The position numbers and the translations under genes were made by a program. From an uncultured Lachnospiraceae bacterium (GTDB lineage: Bacteria; Bacillota; Clostridia; Lachnospirales; Lachnospiraceae), in assembly GCA_902797705.1 (NCBI GenBank), contig CADBTX010000042.1, positions 1-18,756 on the forward strand: a stretch of DNA of 18,756 nucleotides, written 5' to 3'. A model generated the notes under the pieces. It ran no database searches, had not been told where the DNA came from, and saw only the letters and a program-made list of their open reading frames with translations. Of the stretch, positions 15,836 through 18,756 are shown in pieces; position 1 is the stretch's first letter; each line of letters opens with the position of its first letter.

Positions 15836-15864
15836 ATTATAATTGTTTTAGGAATCCGTATCAA
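15836..15864 (-). promoter_or_regulatory. near-consensus sigma-A promoter for the diguanylate cyclase
   Basis: Minus strand TTGATA (15864-15859), exactly 17 bases, then TATAAT (15841-15836). Only one base differs from consensus. The -35 lies inside the last codons of prfA and the -10 just after its stop. The predicted start site, 15829-15827, falls at or within two bases of the ATG. Confidence 0.7.
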
Positions 15865-16924
15865 GAGCCGCAAGTCTTTCCGCCACGTCTGCCCCGGTAA
15901 GAGGCTCTATCACCTGATCCAGATCCCCCTCCATTATCTTTTCGAGAGAATAAAGGGTAAGGCCTATACGATGGTCCGTCATTCTGGACTGGGGGAAATT
16001 ATAGGTCCTTATCTTTTCCGAGCGGTCCCCGGTCCCCACCTGGGATTTACGTAAGGAAGCCTCCTCGGCGTGGGCCTTTTCCTTATTCAGCTCATAAAGC
16101 TTTGCCCTCAGAACCTTAAAGGCCTTTGCCTTGTTTTTGATCTGGGACTTCTCATCCTGACAGGAAATGACAATGCCTGTGGGGATGTGGGTCAGTCTCA
16201 CCGCGGAATCCGTGGTATTGACGCACTGTCCTCCGTTTCCCGAAGCCCTGAATACATCTATACGGCAGTCGTTTGGATCAATACTGACCTCTATCTCCGT
16301 GGCTTCCGGCATGATGGCCACCGTCGCTGTGGAGGTGTGTATCCTGCCTCCGGACTCTGTCTCCGGCACTCTCTGCACTCTGTGGACACCGCTTTCATAC
16401 TTTAATTTTGAATAGGCGCCCTTTCCGTTTATCATAAAGCTCACAAATTTGAAGCCGCCGATCCCCGTATCCTCCACATCGGTGGTCTCTACGGAAAATC
16501 CGTTTTTCTCCGCGTATTTCACATACATGCGGTAAAGACTGGAGGCGAATAATGCAGCCTCCTCTCCTCCCGCTCCGGCTCTTATCTCTATTATCACATT
16601 CCTGTCGTCGTCCGCATCCTTCGGGATCAGTAAGAGCTTCAGTTCCTTTTCCAGCTCCGGCCTTCTTTTAAGGGCATCGTTCAGCTCCTCCTTTGCAAGG
16701 GCCTTTAATTCCGGATCCTCCTCGGTCTTCACCATTTCCTCCGCGTCGGAAATGGCCTTTTCATTTTCCTCGTAACTGCGGTAGGACTCCACAACGGGAG
16801 ATAGTTTTCCCTGCTCCTTCAGCAATTCCATATAGAGTTTGGAGTCGTCCGCTGTCCCCGGATTATTTAACCTCTCGGTTATCTCCTCGTATTTTAAGAC
16901 TGTTTCTTTAAGCTTTTCAAACAT
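15848..16924 (-). CDS. prfA: peptide chain release factor 1
   Basis: Ends translation at UAA and UAG codons by releasing the peptide from the ribosomal P-site tRNA. It has 358 residues, standard for RF1. The stop-codon reading tripeptide is PET (187-189), fitting the RF1 PxT pattern rather than the SPF of RF2. The GGQ motif is at 231-233 ([17 protein letters not shown]), and Q233 is the glutamine methylated by PrmC. The ATG matches the usual RF1 beginning and lies 31 bases inside prmC, an unusually long overlap. It ends 20 bases before the diguanylate cyclase. No programmed frameshift is present, as expected for RF1. Confidence 0.98.
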   Translation of the reverse strand: MFEKLKETVLKYEEITERLNNPGTADDSKLYMELLKEQGKLSPVVESYRSYEENEKAISDAEEMVKTEEDPELKALAKEELNDALKRRPELEKELKLLLIPKDADDDRNVIIEIRAGAGGEEAALFASSLYRMYVKYAEKNGFSVETTDVEDTGIGGFKFVSFMINGKGAYSKLKYESGVHRVQRVPETESGGRIHTSTATVAIMPEATEIEVSIDPNDCRIDVFRASGNGGQCVNTTDSAVRLTHIPTGIVISCQDEKSQIKNKAKAFKVLRAKLYELNKEKAHAEEASLRKSQVGTGDRSEKIRTYNFPQSRMTDHRIGLTLYSLEKIMEGDLDQVIEPLTGADVAERLAALDTDS

Positions 16925-17739
16925 TTCACTACTCTTTCGTTGCCGGAATAATCCTTCAATACTTCAATATGCCCGAAGCCTTTGTTCTCCAGTATCTCCC
17001 GGACTTCACTGCCCTGCCCGGCGCCGATCTCAAGGATAAGGCTCCCTCCGTCAAAAAGATGTTCTCCCGCTTCTAAAGCTATCCTTCTGTAAAATGAAAG
17101 ACCGTCCTCTCCTCCGTCCAGAGCGTTTTCAGGCTCGTGAAGACGGACCTCCTCCATTAGTCCCTCTATATCCCCTGTCCTGATATAGGGAGGATTACAG
17201 AGAATATGGTCAAACTTTCCGGTTATCCCGCTGAACATATCACTTTTAACAAGCTCCGGCGTCAGTCCCAGATTCTCCGCGTTTCTCTTTGCAAGGGCAA
17301 GGGCCTCATCGGAGATATCCGCTCCCACTCCTCTTATATCGTTTTTGTATCTCATGAGGGAAAGCAGGATGCAGCCGCTTCCCGTACACATGTCCAGCAC
17401 ATCCGCCCCGTCGTTTATATCCATAAGGGCTTCTTCCACCAGGAATTCCGTGTCGATCCTTGGTATCAGCACTCCGGGTGAGGTGAAAAAGTTAAGGCCC
17501 ATAAAGTCCGTTTCCCCGGTGATAAGCTGCAGCGGGATACGGCTTCTCCGTTTTTCGATCAGTTCCCTGAAGCTCTTTTCATCCTCCGGATCCAGTTCCT
17601 CTTCCCCCTCAGCGAGAAAAAAGGTGAGATCCTTCCCGGTCACGTGCGAAAGAAGCAGTTTGACATCGGTCTCATGCTCTGAAATACCCGCCCCGGCCAG
17701 TATTCTGTTTCCGTATTCAAGCCCTTCCCTATAGTTCAT
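16894..17739 (-). CDS. prmC: release factor glutamine N5-methyltransferase
   Basis: Uses S-adenosylmethionine to methylate the GGQ glutamine of release factors, which raises termination efficiency; its substrate is encoded next. It has 281 residues. A small helical N-domain is followed by a Rossmann methyltransferase with [11 protein letters not shown] (114-124, SAM loop), the acidic residue in GADIS (139-143) and the catalytic NPPY (182-185). The linker motif [14 protein letters not shown] (92-105) corresponds to the usual IPRPET segment. The ATG overlaps the DUF1385 gene by 11 bases, with AAGGA about 12 bases upstream. Confidence 0.97.
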   Translation of the reverse strand: MNYREGLEYGNRILAGAGISEHETDVKLLLSHVTGKDLTFFLAEGEEELDPEDEKSFRELIEKRRSRIPLQLITGETDFMGLNFFTSPGVLIPRIDTEFLVEEALMDINDGADVLDMCTGSGCILLSLMRYKNDIRGVGADISDEALALAKRNAENLGLTPELVKSDMFSGITGKFDHILCNPPYIRTGDIEGLMEEVRLHEPENALDGGEDGLSFYRRIALEAGEHLFDGGSLILEIGAGQGSEVREILENKGFGHIEVLKDYSGNERVVKCLKSLKKQS

Positions 17740-18715
17740 TCCCGAAGTTGTCCTTCAGATACTTTTTCCAGTCAAATACAGCATCCACCGATGCTATCCC
17801 AACCCTTATCATATCATCATCCGGCTCCGCCGTTGTAAGCTTCTGCATCATTAATCCCGGCGCCGAAAGAGATCTCACCACCGGATTATTGCTCCTGCCC
17901 GCCAGCCTTATAAATTCATAGGCAACTCCCGCTATAAGTGGTATCAGTATTATGCGGAGAGCGGTACGCATCAGCCTGTTGGGGGTATCAATAAGGGAGA
18001 AGAAAATGATTGACACCACCATTACATAGAGAAGGAAACTGGTGCCGCATCTCCTGTGCTCTCTGGAAGCTTCACGCACGTTTTCAAGGGTCAGCGGATT
18101 TCCCGACTCCAGACAGTTTATACACTTGTGCTCTGCCCCATGATAACGGAATACCCTTTTTATATCCTCCATCATGGATATGCACTTGATATAGATAACA
18201 AAGATCACAAGCCTTATAACGCCCTCGATGAGGGCAAGGAGATGGGGGGATGCGATCCATTTTGAAAAAATAAGGGAGAGATAATAGGGTATTATCATAA
18301 AGAGACCCAGAGCCAGAAAAATGGAAATGATCATTATGATGACCGTCATGATCCCCAGGCTGCTCTCATGCTCCTTATCCGTCACAACCTTTACCCCGTC
18401 ACTTCCTTCATCCTTCTTATTTTTCTCCCCTTCCTTTTCCTCCTCGGCAAAAAAGTCCGCAGAGATATTAAGGGCCTTCATCCCCAGCACCAGGGAGTCC
18501 ACAAAGCCCGCTATCCCCCGGAGTATGGGTATGTTCTTCACGGCTTCCGAAGGGATTATGCCCTTATACACTCCCTTTACCACGGCCATTTCCCCGTCCG
18601 GCTTCCTGACAGCCACGGCGTAATCCTCTTTATTTCTCATCATCACGCCTTCCATGACTGCCTGGCCGCCTATCCCGGAGTATTTAGCATTACAAGACTG
18701 TTCTTCTCTTCCCAT
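17729..18715 (-). CDS. DUF1385 family membrane protein
   Basis: A 328-residue polytopic membrane protein of the DUF1385 family. This family is common in Firmicutes next to prmC and prfA, as here, and its biochemical role is unknown to me. The N-terminus IGGQAVMEGVMMR (15-27) and the family motifs YHGAEHKCINCLE (191-203) and HRRCGTSFLL (220-229), rich in His and Cys, suggest a metal site. Membrane helices lie at about 120-147, 156-178, 225-243 and 251-268. A charged Glu/Lys linker (90-118) is variable. The ATG has a good AAGGAAGG site three to eight bases upstream. It is probably the first gene of its group in the window; what precedes it lies outside. Confidence 0.93.
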   Translation of the reverse strand: MGREEQSCNAKYSGIGGQAVMEGVMMRNKEDYAVAVRKPDGEMAVVKGVYKGIIPSEAVKNIPILRGIAGFVDSLVLGMKALNISADFFAEEEKEGEKNKKDEGSDGVKVVTDKEHESSLGIMTVIIMIISIFLALGLFMIIPYYLSLIFSKWIASPHLLALIEGVIRLVIFVIYIKCISMMEDIKRVFRYHGAEHKCINCLESGNPLTLENVREASREHRRCGTSFLLYVMVVSIIFFSLIDTPNRLMRTALRIILIPLIAGVAYEFIRLAGRSNNPVVRSLSAPGLMMQKLTTAEPDDDMIRVGIASVDAVFDWKKYLKDNFGNEL

Positions 18716-18756
18716 GTCCTTCCTTTCCGTTCAAAGGCTTTCATTTTATAAAATAA
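18716..18756. other. 41-base edge segment upstream of the DUF1385 gene
   Basis: Contains the ribosome binding site for the DUF1385 gene and a perfect 12-base AT palindrome, ATTTTATAAAAT (18743-18754). The latter could be a -10 region (TATAAA on the minus strand) or just the AT-rich end of the preceding gene. The window stops too soon to tell. Confidence 0.4.

Noticed and set aside
1..18756. Defence system, prophage, integron or CRISPR array
   Set aside because: No nuclease, integrase, transposase, phage or spaced direct repeats were seen; the block is co-directional housekeeping and envelope genes.

Overview
The window is a dense bacterial gene block in which every convincing gene lies on the minus strand, so it reads from the high-coordinate end down. 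Protein families, the DUF1385-prmC-prfA order, strong purine-rich ribosome binding sites, frequent 4-31 base gene overlaps and the style of the envelope proteins all suggest a Clostridia member, most likely Lachnospiraceae. The assignment comes from protein resemblance only and no species is claimed. There are no RNA genes, insertion sequences, CRISPR arrays or prophage genes. No stretch longer than about 115 bases lacks a gene.

In transcription order, 18715 to 15848 holds a DUF1385 membrane protein, prmC (methylates release factors) and prfA (release factor 1), which overlap one another. A near-consensus sigma-A promoter sits across the prfA stop. It appears to drive a PAS-PAS-GGDEF diguanylate cyclase (15827-14490) with little or no leader. 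A TPR lipoprotein (14493-13435), pyrF (13431-12511) and pyrE (12524-11847) follow with almost no spacing. These last two encode final steps of UMP synthesis.

A 113-base spacer (11734-11846) contains three hairpins. The last one covers the ribosome binding site of a tiny membrane protein, and its sequence could pair instead with the loop of the middle hairpin. Two small membrane proteins follow, then an unusually long M29-type aminopeptidase (11270-9276).

An 88-base spacer (9188-9275) carries a probable promoter with a palindrome over its -10 box. It precedes purE-purM-purN-purD, four enzymes of IMP synthesis, chained by 4-7 base overlaps. The chain continues without a break into a zinc-ribbon/HTH protein (overlaps of 4 and 8 bases), a secreted SH3-glucosaminidase-type wall hydrolase, an acidic single-pass membrane protein and clpC. 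ClpC is cut off by the left edge of the window.

Most of the content is housekeeping. The parts that look least described are the switch-like spacer at 11734-11820, the possibly leaderless diguanylate cyclase, and the envelope/regulatory trio between purD and clpC, especially the acidic membrane protein with a split duplicated motif.
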